Source of the DNA: Thalassotalea sp. ND16A
GTDB lineage: Bacteria; Pseudomonadota; Gammaproteobacteria; Enterobacterales; Alteromonadaceae
Direction of reading: 5' to 3'
NCBI RefSeq assembly: GCF_000764205.1
Contig: NZ_JQDZ01000022.1
Location: forward strand, 62,001 to 126,000
Length of the DNA stretch: 64,000 nucleotides
The notes beneath the pieces were generated by a model, which worked only from the letters and a program-made list of their open reading frames with translations, did not search any database and was not told the DNA's origin. Below are positions 40,440 through 48,857 of this stretch, one piece after another (the first letter of the stretch is position 1; every line of letters starts with the position of its first letter). The translations under genes and the position numbers were made by a program.

Positions 40440-40621
40440 AATTATCACCGTCTTTCAACCCCCGGTTCTTTTGATGAAATTATTGAAAAGGCTGCTCATG
40501 TCGTGCCGACAAAACAGCAGCTTGACTATCACCGCCGCGAATTTTCAGCTTTATTCATTGGGGGCCAAACACCTTTACTCGCAGTGAATGGGGTAATGGC
40601 AAGGGAGAACTCACGCAATGA
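40440..40621 (+). pseudogene. GH29 alpha-L-fucosidase N-terminal remnant
   Basis: The frame reads NYHRLSTPGSFDEIIEKAAH and continues VVPTKQQLDYHRREFSA. After a one-base deletion near 40551 it continues FIHWGPNTFTRSEWGNGK before a stop. This is the characteristic start of a GH29 fucosidase mature domain (the F.HWG..TF...EWG block). Signal peptide, catalytic residues and everything downstream are missing, so it is a dead fragment. It shows no close match to the intact GH29 at 45844 (FGIWVHWGGQTQ there), so it comes from a different fucosidase that was once part of the locus. Confidence 0.8.
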
Positions 40622-40655
40622 ACATGATAAAAAAACAGCCTTTACCAATAATATT

Positions 40656-40676
40656 CCCTGTGCAAATTGCACAGGG
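40656..40676. promoter_or_regulatory. Palindrome upstream of the GH16 gene
   Basis: CCCTGTGC-AAATT-GCACAGGG, an 8-bp perfect inverted repeat with a 5-base spacer, ends 20 bases before the GH16 start codon. With no T-run it could be an operator (for example of the LacI-type regulator) or an RNA hairpin close to the ribosome-binding site. Confidence 0.5.
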
Positions 40677-40695
40677 AGACTCTAGGAGATATTGA

Positions 40696-41610
40696 ATGAA
40701 GAAAATAATTACCCGCTTGCTGTTACTATCATGCTTGTTGTCATGTTCAGCTATTGCGAGCGATAATAATGCGACCCATAATAATGTCAATATTTCAGCC
40801 GATAAGGATGGTTGGCAGTTGGTTTGGTCTGATGAATTTAATTATCAGGGGCTTCCCGATCCAAACAAGTGGGGTTATGAGCAAGGTTTTATCCGTAACA
40901 AAGAAGCTCAGTACTATACCGTTAATCGAACAGAGAATGCCCGTGTTGAAAATGGCACGCTGGTGATTGAAGCACGTAAAGAAACATTCCCTAACGTGCG
41001 TTATCAAGCTGATAGTGAAGACTGGAGAGCTAACCGCAAACAGGCACAGTACACAGCAGCTAGCATCACCACCCTAGGCAAAGCCAGTTGGACTTATGGC
41101 AAAGTTGAAGTACGTGCCAAATTACCTGAGGGTAGTGGTATGTGGCCGGCGATTTGGACCTTAGGCGAAAATCGAAAACCGCCATTTGGTGAAAGCAAGA
41201 CAGGCACAGTCCCCTGGCCCCTCTGTGGTGAGATCGACATCATGGAGTTTGTTGGCAACAGCCCGAATAAAATCCATAGCAATATCCACTATGCAAACTG
41301 GGAAACCAGTAAGCATGATAAACAAGCGGGCAATATTTCTTTCGATAAGCCACCAGTGAATGATTTTCATACTTACACCGCCGAATGGTATGAAGACAAA
41401 ATTAAATTCTTCTTTGATGGTGAACACTTTCACACAGTAGATACCACACAAACCGTCAACGATGCTTTTAATAAACCCCATTACCTACTAATCAACCTGG
41501 CCATAGGCGGGGGGTGGGGCGGTAAGATAAATGATGCCATGCTGCCGCAGGAATACCTGGTAGATTATGTCCGGGTTTATCAGCAGCTTGCCCCTGAAAA
41601 AGGTCATTAA
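40696..41610 (+). CDS. Exported GH16 endo-glycosidase
   Basis: 304 aa. The signal peptide is either type I ending at AIA-SD or lipoprotein-type (LLSC, Cys17). A single GH16 domain: WQLVWSDEFNYQG, PDPNKWGYEQG, NARVENGTLVIEAR, YGKVEVRAKLPEGSGMWPAIW, and the catalytic signature GEIDIMEFVG with nucleophile E179 and acid/base E184. SNIHYANW and INLAIGGGWGG follow. The motif form is that of the laminarinase-like subfamily group (GH16_3), which also contains endo-beta-galactosidases acting on poly-LacNAc and mucin glycans. Laminarin is thus one candidate substrate, but among GlcNAc-6-sulfatase, GH20 and GH2 an endo-beta-galactosidase role is attractive (inference). Confidence 0.88.
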   Translation: MKKIITRLLLLSCLLSCSAIASDNNATHNNVNISADKDGWQLVWSDEFNYQGLPDPNKWGYEQGFIRNKEAQYYTVNRTENARVENGTLVIEARKETFPNVRYQADSEDWRANRKQAQYTAASITTLGKASWTYGKVEVRAKLPEGSGMWPAIWTLGENRKPPFGESKTGTVPWPLCGEIDIMEFVGNSPNKIHSNIHYANWETSKHDKQAGNISFDKPPVNDFHTYTAEWYEDKIKFFFDGEHFHTVDTTQTVNDAFNKPHYLLINLAIGGGWGGKINDAMLPQEYLVDYVRVYQQLAPEKGH

Positions 41611-42122
41611 TGAGATCTATTCAAGTGAATCGCTATCAAGAATCGTTTGCTTCCCCTTGTGACTAACACTCGCTACTGGCTCACACCTGAAATGGTTTTG
41701 AATTGATCTCTCCTAAAAGCGAACAACATGCAAAGCACTGTTTTAAATTTTGAAATCTTGGGCTGAGGTAGCCAAGGAATAATGACAGGCTACGTTTCTA
41801 ATTTCTGAAAATCAGCAGAGAATGATTAAACTGATAAACATTATCAGTCTAAATAAAATTAAAATTAAAATTAATAACTCCTCCGACTAGTAGATTTATA
41901 TCTCACATCCGTCTTATTAAAAGGCAGGTTAAAAGTAAAACTTATCTAGAATAAAATTCTGATTAGTTTTTTTCTGGCCTGCTATAAAAATAGTGAGTTT
42001 CGCAAGAGAGCTATATCGTGTTCTACATGCACTTACGTGTATTGAGCAATAGTAGTCTTCAAGGGGAGCTCTAAACTATAAAAACTTTAAAATAGTTCAG
42101 CCAAAATTTGGGGATCCGCAAT
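41611..42122. other. Upstream region of the double-LamG GH18 gene
   Basis: No gene seen. It contains shared element type 2 at 41883-41929, with an AATTAAA-rich stretch just before it as at 26841-26868. Confidence 0.5.
41883..41929 (+). promoter_or_regulatory. Shared upstream element type 2, copy 3
   Basis: CGACTAGTAGATTTATATCT then CACATCCGTCTT-ATTA-AAAGGCAGG. It aligns over ~45 bases with the copy before the second TonB receptor although the downstream genes are unrelated. The hairpin arms are imperfect here. It lies ~195 bases upstream of the GH18 start. Confidence 0.5.
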
Positions 42123-44519
42123 ATGAATCAGAAAGAAAGCCCATCAATTATAAAAAATAGCTTAAAACACTGGATGAAATATGCAACTGCAGCCATGGTA
42201 TTACCTGTCTGTGTCAATGCTCAGGGATTACTTAAAAACTATGCCGTAGATTTCCCAGGAAACAACGCTACCATTAACTTCAATACGGTCAGCGCGCTTG
42301 AAAATAAAACTGAGTTCACTATCGATTTTTGGCTGAAAATGGACAGCTGGGCGGAAAATAGCCTAGTGATTTCTAATGCCTTAGATACACATAACCGGGT
42401 AGATATTCAGCTCGGTACCGAAAGCAACAAACGGGTATATTTTCACATTGCTAACGGCACTAATGAATATGCAGCGCTGAACAATGCCCCGTTAACTGTT
42501 GGCCAATGGCATCATGTCACTATGGCTTATAATGGCGCTTTATCTGCAAATAACCAAATTACCATTACTATCGATGGTGCTACAATGAACCCTTGGTACC
42601 GCAATGGCCAGGGAACGGTAGCCACAAGTAGCCCTGCCACCGCTTCTCCTTTTAAAATAGGTAAGAATTTTGACGGACAAATTGATGAGTTAAAAATCTG
42701 GGAAAAAAAACTCAGCGACGCTGATATTACCTCAGATAATACCATAAACCCTCAGCACCCTTTATATGCTTCGTTAACCAACTACTGGCGCATGGATCAA
42801 CATAGTAACAGCACTACAGTTCAAGATTATAAAGGCACTAATCACGGTACCATAGCAACAGGGGTGACCCGCAATATAGTGACTGACAATAATAAGTTCA
42901 GCTACAAGGTTGTTAGTGCTTATATCAGACCTCACCTCTATAAAACCGGCGTGATTGAAGATGATTATTTAAGAAATAATAATGACATCATTAATATGAT
43001 TACTAGTGTAAAAGCAAATGGCGATTTGTTTTTCGACACCCCTATCAGTGACGGCACGCTAGTAGATACGACTCACTTAAGTAGTTTTGCTGGTCGCACC
43101 GGCATAGCGGACTTTAACGGTAGCGGTGCCAAAATGAATGCCGGCAAGGATTTAATGGTAAATGGTGCGGGTGGTGATAATAACTTTGCTTTTGTTAGCT
43201 GGGTTTATCTTGACTCATGGCAAGAAAACAGCTTTATCTTCCAAAAAACTCAGGATTGGCAAAATAGAATCGACCTTCAGCTAGGTTCAGCCGCCTCAAA
43301 AACACTGTATTTCCATGTTGCAAACGGTGCAAACAATTACGTTGCTGTTAATGCTGCTGATTTAACCGTAGGCCAATGGCACCATATAGCCGTGTCATAT
43401 AATGGTAATGAATGTGCTGAAAACCAAGCCCAGATTTATATCGATGGTGTCGCGCAAGATTTGTGGTATCACAATGCCGAAAAACTGTTACCAACAAAAG
43501 CACCTTATATTCAGGATGACTTAGAATTGGGGGTGAACTTTGATGGCAAAATGGATGAAGCGCTAGTTTATCGAGTTAACATTAGCCCTGGCAATGTCAT
43601 CAACCATATGAACAATGGCGTTAACAGCTTAGGCTGGCCTAATAATCAATTATCGGCGCGTTGGGAGTTTGAAGATAGCCAGCAGCCCGGTAAAGATTCA
43701 GAAACCTGGGTAAATGTGTTCGATGCAATTAACCAAGTATTTGCCGGTTATGAAGGGGTAGAGCACCGTGTGGGTGTTATGGGTTTCCTCGGTACTGAAT
43801 GGAAAACCATGATTGCCAGTGACACCGCTCGTCAAAATTTTGCTAGCAACGTAAAACAGCTTGTCGATCAAGTCGGCTTTGATGGTGTTGATTTAGACTT
43901 TGAGTGGTGCTATAGCAACACTACCTGTAATACTAATTATGCGAGTACCGTTGCCGAGTTAGACAGTGTATTGGCTGCCGATGAAACCTTAAGCATTACC
44001 TTACACCCTATTTCGTATCAATTACCTTTAACTGTGGTTGATAACGTGGACTTTATCTCAATTCAATCTTATGGACCAGATCCATTAATCTTCACCTATG
44101 AAAAATATGTTGATGATATCCAGCAATTCATAAACTACGGCTACCCGAAAGAAAAAATTATCGCCGGAGTACCTTTTTATGCGGTCAGCGACCCTAGAGG
44201 AATTGCTATTGATGGTTACAGTAAAATAGTGGCTGAATACCCGAATTTGTCCCCTTCTAGTGATGAAGAAATTTTGTATAAAAACATAAGAACCGGTCCT
44301 GTTTGTGGTGGCACATGGCAATACGATGTACCGACAACAATGGTATTCAATGGTAAGGATACCATCTCTGCAAAAGCCGCTTATGCTAATGAGCAGGGTT
44401 TAGGGGGTATTATGTACTGGGATACCGCATTAGATGTCGACTACGACCACCCACTTTGTCTACTCAAAGCGGTTAACGCAGAAATAAATGCCAATATTCA
44501 AATTCCGTTTACCAATTAA
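42123..44519 (+). CDS. Exported GH18-type glycosidase with two LamG domains, one inside the barrel
   Basis: 798 aa from ATG 42123, with GGGGA eight bases upstream; a TTG in frame at 42108 is less likely. The signal peptide ends CVNA-QG. An N-terminal LamG domain (~30-225: EFTIDFWLKMDSWAENSLVI, QWHHVTMAYN, FDGQIDELKIWEKK) precedes the GH18 barrel. The barrel begins with KVVSAYIRPH and DIINMITSVKANGDLFF, is interrupted by a second LamG (~320-490: FAFVSWVYLDSWQENSFIF, QWHHIAVSYN) and resumes HRVGVMGFLG. The catalytic strand is FDGVDLDFEW, acid E594, and the end is GGIMYWDTALDVDYDHP. It shares this arrangement with the 38771 protein. It probably cleaves an internal beta-GlcNAc linkage with surface carbohydrate binding; the substrate is inferred. 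Confidence 0.82.
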   Translation: MNQKESPSIIKNSLKHWMKYATAAMVLPVCVNAQGLLKNYAVDFPGNNATINFNTVSALENKTEFTIDFWLKMDSWAENSLVISNALDTHNRVDIQLGTESNKRVYFHIANGTNEYAALNNAPLTVGQWHHVTMAYNGALSANNQITITIDGATMNPWYRNGQGTVATSSPATASPFKIGKNFDGQIDELKIWEKKLSDADITSDNTINPQHPLYASLTNYWRMDQHSNSTTVQDYKGTNHGTIATGVTRNIVTDNNKFSYKVVSAYIRPHLYKTGVIEDDYLRNNNDIINMITSVKANGDLFFDTPISDGTLVDTTHLSSFAGRTGIADFNGSGAKMNAGKDLMVNGAGGDNNFAFVSWVYLDSWQENSFIFQKTQDWQNRIDLQLGSAASKTLYFHVANGANNYVAVNAADLTVGQWHHIAVSYNGNECAENQAQIYIDGVAQDLWYHNAEKLLPTKAPYIQDDLELGVNFDGKMDEALVYRVNISPGNVINHMNNGVNSLGWPNNQLSARWEFEDSQQPGKDSETWVNVFDAINQVFAGYEGVEHRVGVMGFLGTEWKTMIASDTARQNFASNVKQLVDQVGFDGVDLDFEWCYSNTTCNTNYASTVAELDSVLAADETLSITLHPISYQLPLTVVDNVDFISIQSYGPDPLIFTYEKYVDDIQQFINYGYPKEKIIAGVPFYAVSDPRGIAIDGYSKIVAEYPNLSPSSDEEILYKNIRTGPVCGGTWQYDVPTTMVFNGKDTISAKAAYANEQGLGGIMYWDTALDVDYDHPLCLLKAVNAEINANIQIPFTN

Positions 44520-44540
44520 CTACTCAACTTAAACGCACTT

Positions 44541-44574
44541 AACCATGCCGCCTTCCTGAAGGGGGCATGGTTTA
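44541..44574 (+). terminator. Probable rho-independent terminator
   Basis: AACCATGCC...GGCATGGTTT with inner CTTC/GAAG pairing forms a strong hairpin ending in TTTAT, 20 bases after the GH18 stop. Confidence 0.8.
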
Positions 44575-44679
44575 TCCTATTTCACTCCATTAGTCAGCTA
44601 TCGTGGCTATGGTTTTTGAGTTCGATAAGCTCAAATAAGAGCTTATAAAGTGCGGTGACCGGCATTTTGCGGAGAATAT

Positions 44680-45714
44680 ATGAACGTTACCATTAAAGAA
44701 GTTGCCCACCATGCTCAAGTATGCATTAAAACCGTGTCCAGGGTATTGAATAATGAAAGCTATGTTAAGGAAGAAACTCGTGAAAGGGTCTTAGCTGCGA
44801 TTGAACAACTTAACTATCAACCGAGTGTCGCAGCACGCAATCTAGCAGGGGCAAAATCACATACTATTGGCTTTTTGTATGATAACCCCAACGCGTATTA
44901 TATATGTGACATGCAAGATGGCATTTTGTCCGCTTGTCGGAGTCGTGGTTACGAGTTGTTAATCTCACCTTGTGATGCTAATTCCCCCACTATTTGTGAA
45001 GATATTGTCACCATGGTAGGTCAATCCCGAGTGGACGGATTGATCCTGACGCCGCCTTTGTCAGAGATGCCAACAATACTCGATACGCTGAATGAACTCG
45101 ATGTACATTATGTGCGGATCATTTCCGGCTCAGCGACAAATAACGTCGTGCCTGGTTGTGTGCTGGTGGATGATCATCAGGCCGCTTATCAAATTACTAA
45201 GCTGTTGCTATCGTTAGGCCATCAAAGTATAGGGTTTTTAGAGGGAGATATTAAGCATGGTTCCAGCACAGAGCGGTTAAAGGGCTTTCAAGCGGCGCTT
45301 GCACACCATGGCATCAACAGCGACGAGTCATTGATCTTGTCCGGCAGCTACACCTTTGAGTCTGGGGCAGAAGGGGCTAAAAAATTAATGGCACTGCCAT
45401 CAAAACCCACGGCTATTTTTGCTTGTAACGATGAAATCGCCGCGGGTGCATTGTTTGCAGCTAGGCAGATGAATATCGATATACCTAAGCAACTGTCGAT
45501 CGTTGGTTTTGAAGACAGTCCTTTCTCTCGGCAAAGTTGGCCACAATTGACCACAGCACACCAGCCCAACAAGCAGATTTCGCAATATGCTGCAGCAATG
45601 CTCTTTGACCTACTGCGTCAGCGCAGTATTAGCACGGCGTCATCTGTGGCCAATTTATTCAGTCCTCATTTGGTGATCCGTGATTCAACGGGTGCTGCTG
45701 AGTCAGTTGCCTAA
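44680..45714 (+). CDS. LacI-family transcriptional regulator
   Basis: 344 aa; GGAG precedes the ATG. The N-terminal helix-turn-helix and hinge are clear: VTIKEVAHHAQVCIKTVSRVLNNESYVKEETRERV, then LNYQPSVAARNLAG. The rest is a periplasmic-binding-protein-like sensor domain (TIGFLYDNPNAYY, VDGLILTPP, GFLEGDIKHGSSTERLKGF, FACNDEIAAG, LSIVGFEDSPFSRQSWPQLTT). Family members repress, or sometimes activate, sugar genes and respond to a sugar ligand. It sits just before the GH29-GH18-sulfatase-GH33 run and probably controls it and perhaps the GH16/GH18 genes upstream. Ligand unknown. Confidence 0.93.
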   Translation: MNVTIKEVAHHAQVCIKTVSRVLNNESYVKEETRERVLAAIEQLNYQPSVAARNLAGAKSHTIGFLYDNPNAYYICDMQDGILSACRSRGYELLISPCDANSPTICEDIVTMVGQSRVDGLILTPPLSEMPTILDTLNELDVHYVRIISGSATNNVVPGCVLVDDHQAAYQITKLLLSLGHQSIGFLEGDIKHGSSTERLKGFQAALAHHGINSDESLILSGSYTFESGAEGAKKLMALPSKPTAIFACNDEIAAGALFAARQMNIDIPKQLSIVGFEDSPFSRQSWPQLTTAHQPNKQISQYAAAMLFDLLRQRSISTASSVANLFSPHLVIRDSTGAAESVA

Positions 45715-45843
45715 CTGAGTAGGCATGATTATACAGGTTATTTTTTCCTCATCTGCTCCAGGATGGTTAGGTGTTGCAAGCGAATTTGAGGTTAAACCAG
45801 CAGTAGCTGCTTAACATGAAGAATAAAATGAAAAGAGAGACAA

Positions 45844-47517
45844 ATGAAAAATAGACAAAAATCACCCTGTTCAGTCTTACACCGGCTAGCGTTGGCAACA
45901 ACACTAGGTATTGCATTACAGGGGTACTTGCCTAACATTCAAGGCGATAAAATCTTCAACAAAACAACAACCGTTGTAGAAAATGCCAAAGACTTAAGCT
46001 GGGATGAAGTAAGCGCCAAGTATCAGCGGCCCGCCTGGTTTGGCGAGGCGAAATTTGGAATCTGGGTTCACTGGGGTGGCCAAACTCAGCCTGAACAAGG
46101 TGGCGGTTGGTATGCTCGACATCTTTACCAGCAAGATGTTGGTCGCGAAAAGTGGGGTGAAAATGCCTACCGTTATCATAATGAAACCTACGGGCACCCC
46201 TCTGAAAAAGGCTACAAAGATGTCCTGAACGAATGGAAAGCGGACAAACTCGATACTGATGCTTTGCTCACATATTTCAAGGGCGTCGGTGCCAAATACT
46301 TTGTTGCCCTCGCTAACCACCATGATCACTTCGACAACTGGGATTCATCGCATCATCCGTGGAACTCGGTCAATGTCGGCCCTAAGCGCGATATCATCGG
46401 CGAATTTTCTAAATCCTCCAAGAAGGTTCAACTGCCATTCGGCGTCAGCTCCCACGACGATCGTTTTCTTCATTGGCTCAAACCGGCCTTTGGCGCTGAT
46501 AAAAGCGGCCCGAAAAAGGGCATTCCGTACGATGGTTACATGACCAAGGAAGACGGCAAGGGCAAGTGGTGGCAAGGGCTAGACCCTGCCGACCTCTACG
46601 GTTTGCCACCAGCGGAGAGAACGGACGAATATCTTGAGAAAATTAAGACAAATTGGCTGCATCGCCACACAGAGCTGGTTACTAAGTACGACATTGACAT
46701 GCTTTGGTTTGATGGTCATGGCTTTCCCTATTCCGGCTATGGTAAACAAGTCGGGGCGGCACTGTATAACAATGACCTGAAAAAAAACGGTAAATTCACT
46801 AGCGTTATTATCGGCAAATACAACAATGAACGCGCTACCATCAGTGATATCGAACGTGGTGTAGCTCATGAAATTCAAGCCAATCCGTGGCAGAGTATCA
46901 CCACGCCAAAAACCTGGTTCTACAAGGAAGAGGGGAGCTACAGACACAATGTTAGAACACTGGTGGAAGTGCTCTCAGATGTGATCAGCAAGAATGGTAA
47001 CCTGCTGCTCAATGTTGAACTCCTCCCCGATGGTACCATTCCACCAGAACAAAAGGCGATGTTCGACGAATTCGGTCAATGGCTCAAACTTAATGCAGCG
47101 GCAATTTATACCAGCGAACCATGGGAAGTGTATGGTGACAACCTAAGTTCCAGAAAAAAAGCTAATACCATAAATGCCGACGAAACCGATCTCGCCGCAC
47201 AGCAGAAGAAACACAAAAGTAATAACTTCAATGAAAGAACGGTGAAAAGCCCAGCTTACGGCATAGATGAAGTTCGTTTCACTCAAAAAGGGGATCGTTT
47301 ATTTATGTTTGTGCTTAATCCAGCTAAAGCCACGATTAATATTCCGGCACTGGGACTGGCTAACAGCGATAAAACTAAATTAATTAATTCTGTCAGGCTC
47401 ATTGGTAGCAATGAGAAAATCAGTTTCAACCAAACTAACCATAGTCTGGAACTTACCGTTCCTCAAAAGCGCCCGAATCAATATACGGCCGTATTTGAAA
47501 TTAGTGGCGCGTTATAA
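45844..47517 (+). CDS. Exported GH29 alpha-L-fucosidase
   Basis: 557 aa with an N-terminal hydrophobic export segment (ALATTLGIALQGYL). GH29 features: FGIWVHWGG, WYARHLYQ, YFVALANHHDHFDNWDS, and the nucleophile strand DIDMLWFDGHG with D290. VISKNGNLLLNVELLPDGTIP leads to the C-terminal beta domain. It should release alpha-linked L-fucose from glycan branches; the WFDGHG variant and the lack of an obvious second acid in the expected form leave linkage open. It starts the group fucosidase-GH18-sulfatase-sialidase. Base composition looks somewhat more GC-rich than the genes to its left, a hint of separate origin. No fucose catabolism genes are in the window. Confidence 0.9.
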   Translation: MKNRQKSPCSVLHRLALATTLGIALQGYLPNIQGDKIFNKTTTVVENAKDLSWDEVSAKYQRPAWFGEAKFGIWVHWGGQTQPEQGGGWYARHLYQQDVGREKWGENAYRYHNETYGHPSEKGYKDVLNEWKADKLDTDALLTYFKGVGAKYFVALANHHDHFDNWDSSHHPWNSVNVGPKRDIIGEFSKSSKKVQLPFGVSSHDDRFLHWLKPAFGADKSGPKKGIPYDGYMTKEDGKGKWWQGLDPADLYGLPPAERTDEYLEKIKTNWLHRHTELVTKYDIDMLWFDGHGFPYSGYGKQVGAALYNNDLKKNGKFTSVIIGKYNNERATISDIERGVAHEIQANPWQSITTPKTWFYKEEGSYRHNVRTLVEVLSDVISKNGNLLLNVELLPDGTIPPEQKAMFDEFGQWLKLNAAAIYTSEPWEVYGDNLSSRKKANTINADETDLAAQQKKHKSNNFNERTVKSPAYGIDEVRFTQKGDRLFMFVLNPAKATINIPALGLANSDKTKLINSVRLIGSNEKISFNQTNHSLELTVPQKRPNQYTAVFEISGAL

Positions 47518-47675
47518 GATCAGCAATAACAGCATGCATAAAGTAATTTTTTTAACCATTAAGCGTCAGCTACTTCCGGGAAAGCGGAGGACTAAAAATC
47601 TGCGTAAATAAAAAGACACTAATCGATGACTTACCAATTTAAAACCGTAATACCTAACTATATGAGGTCCTTATC

Positions 47676-48857
47676 ATGAAAATCAAACTGTTTCTTGCTG
47701 TGTTATTAACGGCCGGCTTCGTTTCCTCCTACTCAATGTTCAAGCAGTCGTCAGAACAGCTTACGCGACAACTGAGCGATGACAACCGAGATACTTTTGT
47801 GCATGCGACCTACATTAGGGGCAACTGGCTCAAGAGCAGAGCCCAGTTGAAGCAAACGCGCTTTGAGCAGTTCAACTTCATGTATGTGATGGCGGCTCCG
47901 TCTTGGCAGGCAAAAGATTTCGAACTAACAGAAGAACAAATCCACAACAAACTGGTGCGAGACTATGCGTACCCTACAGGGGATTCTGGCCTTAGCCTTG
48001 TGCCTGAACTTATTGCCAGGGCACAGCAAAAGAACGTCAAGGTATTGCTTTCGATTCCTGGCAAAGATGAATTCAATCCGGTGGCCGCAGACAGTACAAA
48101 AAGAGCTTTGTTTGCCAAAGTGATGGCTGCCTTTGTCAAAAAATATAACTACGATGGCATTGAAATCGACTGGGAGCATACCTACAATCGCGATCAGCAC
48201 ACGGCACTGATGGCAGAACTGCGCAAAGCGCTGGATGCCTTGGAAAAAAGCTCTGCTGAGCCAAAACGCGAGTACTATCTAACCACGGCGCTACACAGCT
48301 TTAGAACGTTCTCTCCGGCGCAAGCGCAGCAATTGAGCGCATCGGTCGACTGGCTCAATATCATGACCTACGACATGGGCGGCGGCATTTGGGATAATGT
48401 CGCTAGCCATAATACGCCGCTGGATGAGATGAAGAAAAGGTTGCATAACAATTGGTCAGTATTCTCACCCGACAAGCTTTCCATCGGCCTGGCTAACTAT
48501 GGCTTTTACTACCAGGGCATAGCGCCTGGCGAGAACAGTGAAGTCAGTCTAAAAGAAAAAGGACGTTACTTCAGCTATACCGAGCTACCTGCGCTACTTA
48601 ACCAGGGATGGCAAGAATCCTACGACCACTCGGCACAAGCGCCGTATTATTTCAGCCCTGACAAAGCTGAGTTTGTCACCATGGATAACAAACAAAGCCT
48701 GAGCCACAAAATGGCGTGGGCATTTGAACAGCAGTTTCGTGGCGTTTTCTGGTGGGAGTTTAGCCTTGACTATTTTCCCGCTGTGGCAGGTAAAAAATAC
48801 GCTAGCCATCCACTGATTGATCATGTCAGCCAAACCATTTTGGAGAAAAACAAATGA
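47676..48857 (+). CDS. Exported GH18-family glycosidase
   Basis: 393 aa; ATGAGG lies before the start, and the signal/anchor is KLFLAVLLTAGFVSSYSMF. It is a compact GH18 barrel: FNFMYVMAAPSW, VKVLLSIPGKDEF (strand 3), catalytic YDGIEIDWEHTY (D165, E167), DWLNIMTYDMGGGIWDNVASH, LSIGLANYGFYYQG and the barrel-closing GVFWWEFSLD. The DGxxxDWE signature is intact apart from Glu in place of the first inner Asp. It could be a chitobiase-like or endo-N-acetylglucosaminidase enzyme. Its stop overlaps the start of the next sulfatase by four bases (ATGA), so the two are translationally coupled and probably act on the same substrate. Confidence 0.88.
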   Translation: MKIKLFLAVLLTAGFVSSYSMFKQSSEQLTRQLSDDNRDTFVHATYIRGNWLKSRAQLKQTRFEQFNFMYVMAAPSWQAKDFELTEEQIHNKLVRDYAYPTGDSGLSLVPELIARAQQKNVKVLLSIPGKDEFNPVAADSTKRALFAKVMAAFVKKYNYDGIEIDWEHTYNRDQHTALMAELRKALDALEKSSAEPKREYYLTTALHSFRTFSPAQAQQLSASVDWLNIMTYDMGGGIWDNVASHNTPLDEMKKRLHNNWSVFSPDKLSIGLANYGFYYQGIAPGENSEVSLKEKGRYFSYTELPALLNQGWQESYDHSAQAPYYFSPDKAEFVTMDNKQSLSHKMAWAFEQQFRGVFWWEFSLDYFPAVAGKKYASHPLIDHVSQTILEKNK

